NCBI RefSeq assembly: GCF_014698305.1
Contig: NZ_JACJST010000024.1
Coordinates: forward strand, 1-64,000
Length of the DNA stretch: 64,000 nt
Origin: Anabaena lutea FACHB-196
Lineage (GTDB): Bacteria; Cyanobacteriota; Cyanobacteriia; Cyanobacteriales; Nostocaceae
Direction of reading: 5' to 3'
Below the pieces are notes generated by a model. It was not told the origin of the DNA, ran no database searches, and was given only the letters and a program-made list of their open reading frames with translations. How positions within the stretch are numbered: position 1 is the first letter of the stretch; each line of letters begins with the position of its first letter. Both the position numbers and the translations under genes were made by a program. Shown here piece by piece: positions 63,488 to 64,000 of the stretch.

Positions 63488-64000
63488 ATGTCTTTCTTAC
63501 CTCAACAGCCAAGTCCTAGGACTAAGCCACCAATAACTGTACTTTCTGACGAAGTGCCTAGAGAAGAAAACTTACCGACAAACTTCGCACTCAAAACCAT
63601 TTTTGCATTTCCACCTAATAGGGATACATTAGGGGGAACTTCTTACTTGATTTTCAGGAATGAAGGTAATATCCTGATAGACTGCCCCGCTTTAGACAAG
63701 ACAAATCAGGATTTTATGAGCTTATGTGGGGGTGTGCGTTGGTTGTTTATCACTCATCGCGGTGCTATTGGCAAAGCGGCAGAAATTCAGCAAATCTTTA
63801 ACTGTGAAATTCTTATTCAAGAACAAGAAGCTTATTTATTACCTGGCTCAATTGTCACCACCTTTGGTCAAGAATTCACTCTTGATAACACAGCACAAGC
63901 AATTTGGACACCAGGCCATTCTCCCGGCTCATCATGTCTATACTATCGTGAATTTGGGGGCGTGCTATTTTCTGGACGGCATTTACTTCCTAACCAAAAA
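63488..64000 (+). CDS. Metallo-beta-lactamase-fold protein, partial at right edge
   Basis: The frame opens at ATG 63488 and runs 171 codons to the window end without a stop. It shows the MBL fold: DTLGGTSYLIFRNEGNILIDCPAL, then WLFITHRGAIGKAAEIQQIF, WTPGHSPGSSCLYY and LFSGRHLLPNQ. The usual HxHxDH is replaced by THRGAIGKA, and the Asp of FSGD is absent (FSGR), so the zinc site looks incomplete; His of TPGHSPG remains. Similar degenerate MBL proteins exist in cyanobacteria. Divergent from the site-2 protease. The C-terminus is outside the window. Confidence 0.85.
   Translation, partial: MSFLPQQPSPRTKPPITVLSDEVPREENLPTNFALKTIFAFPPNRDTLGGTSYLIFRNEGNILIDCPALDKTNQDFMSLCGGVRWLFITHRGAIGKAAEIQQIFNCEILIQEQEAYLLPGSIVTTFGQEFTLDNTAQAIWTPGHSPGSSCLYYREFGGVLFSGRHLLPNQK

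Noticed and set aside
1-64000. CRISPR array among the many short repeats
   Set aside because: Repeats are direct tandems or palindromes without regular unique spacers, and there are no cas genes.
1-64000. tRNA or rRNA genes
   Set aside because: I scanned the intergenic regions for T-loop GGTTCRA motifs with matching acceptor stems and for rRNA landmarks and found none; a dedicated tRNA search could still find one.

Overview
The window looks like chromosome of a filamentous cyanobacterium of the Nostocales (Anabaena/Nostoc type). Supporting signs are many HIP1 octamers (GCGATCGC), a CpcS/CpeS phycobiliprotein lyase, a cyAbrB regulator, cyanobacteriochrome-type GAF kinases, a group 2 sigma factor, an ArsA with an HSP20-like tail, and abundant short intergenic repeats (TAATTCG arrays, C/T-rich hairpins, MITE-like palindromes, GGGGAGAT octamer arrays). 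I see no rRNA, tRNA, CRISPR array or intact insertion sequence. The species cannot be named from the sequence alone.

Layout. 0-4 kb: dihydroxyacetone kinase subunits (dhaK-dhaL), peptide deformylase and an HtrA-type protease, all on the minus strand. 4.3-7.8 kb: an AT-rich plus-strand block of four genes (a 5-hmdU-DNA-kinase-like protein, a DUF1643 protein, a MazG-like protein, and a membrane-anchored dCTP-deaminase/dUTPase-fold protein). It reads as a nucleotide or DNA-base system and is the best candidate here for an undescribed system. 7.9-19.2 kb: an antitoxin-like ORF, dnaN, a triple-GAF histidine kinase, arsA, a DUF2358 protein, an exported FAD enzyme, clpS-DUF2103 and moaE. 19.5-26.6 kb: a plus-strand signalling cluster of GAF/PAS kinase with a truncated receiver, PAS-GAF(DXCF)-kinase, single-domain response regulator, and REC-PAS-HK-REC hybrid kinase. 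26.8-38 kb: pyrR, cobD (its C-terminus is written by an interspersed repeat), an Rrf2 regulator, cyAbrB, a ClC channel, a zinc-ribbon membrane protein, a GT39-like glycosyltransferase, a coiled-coil membrane protein, and a catalytically degenerate serine recombinase overlapping a VOC protein.

38-54 kb is accessory-rich. It holds an SDR enzyme, an overlapping pair of a small basic protein and a retropepsin-like protease, a retron-type reverse transcriptase with an N-terminal TPR beside a strongly structured intergenic segment, an Rpn-nuclease remnant, DUF29, a deoxyhypusine-synthase-like enzyme, a DsbA-fold protein, a MITE-like element, cobO, hypothetical genes, an antitoxin-VapB-VapC array, and an overlapping ATPase/TPR gene pair. 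53.7-64 kb: a group 2 sigma factor, a HerA-like ATPase, a GST, an exported fasciclin protein, a DUF892 protein, a HEAT-repeat protein next to a CpcS-type lyase, a site-2 protease, and a metallo-beta-lactamase-fold gene that runs off the right edge.

Themes. Light and redox signalling (9.9-26.6 kb) may form one phosphorelay neighbourhood. Cobalamin genes (cobD, cobO) are scattered and do not form an operon. Defence-like loci are dispersed: the nucleotide block, the retron RT, the VapBC array and the ATPase/TPR pair. Assignments come from reading motifs by eye; no database search was run.
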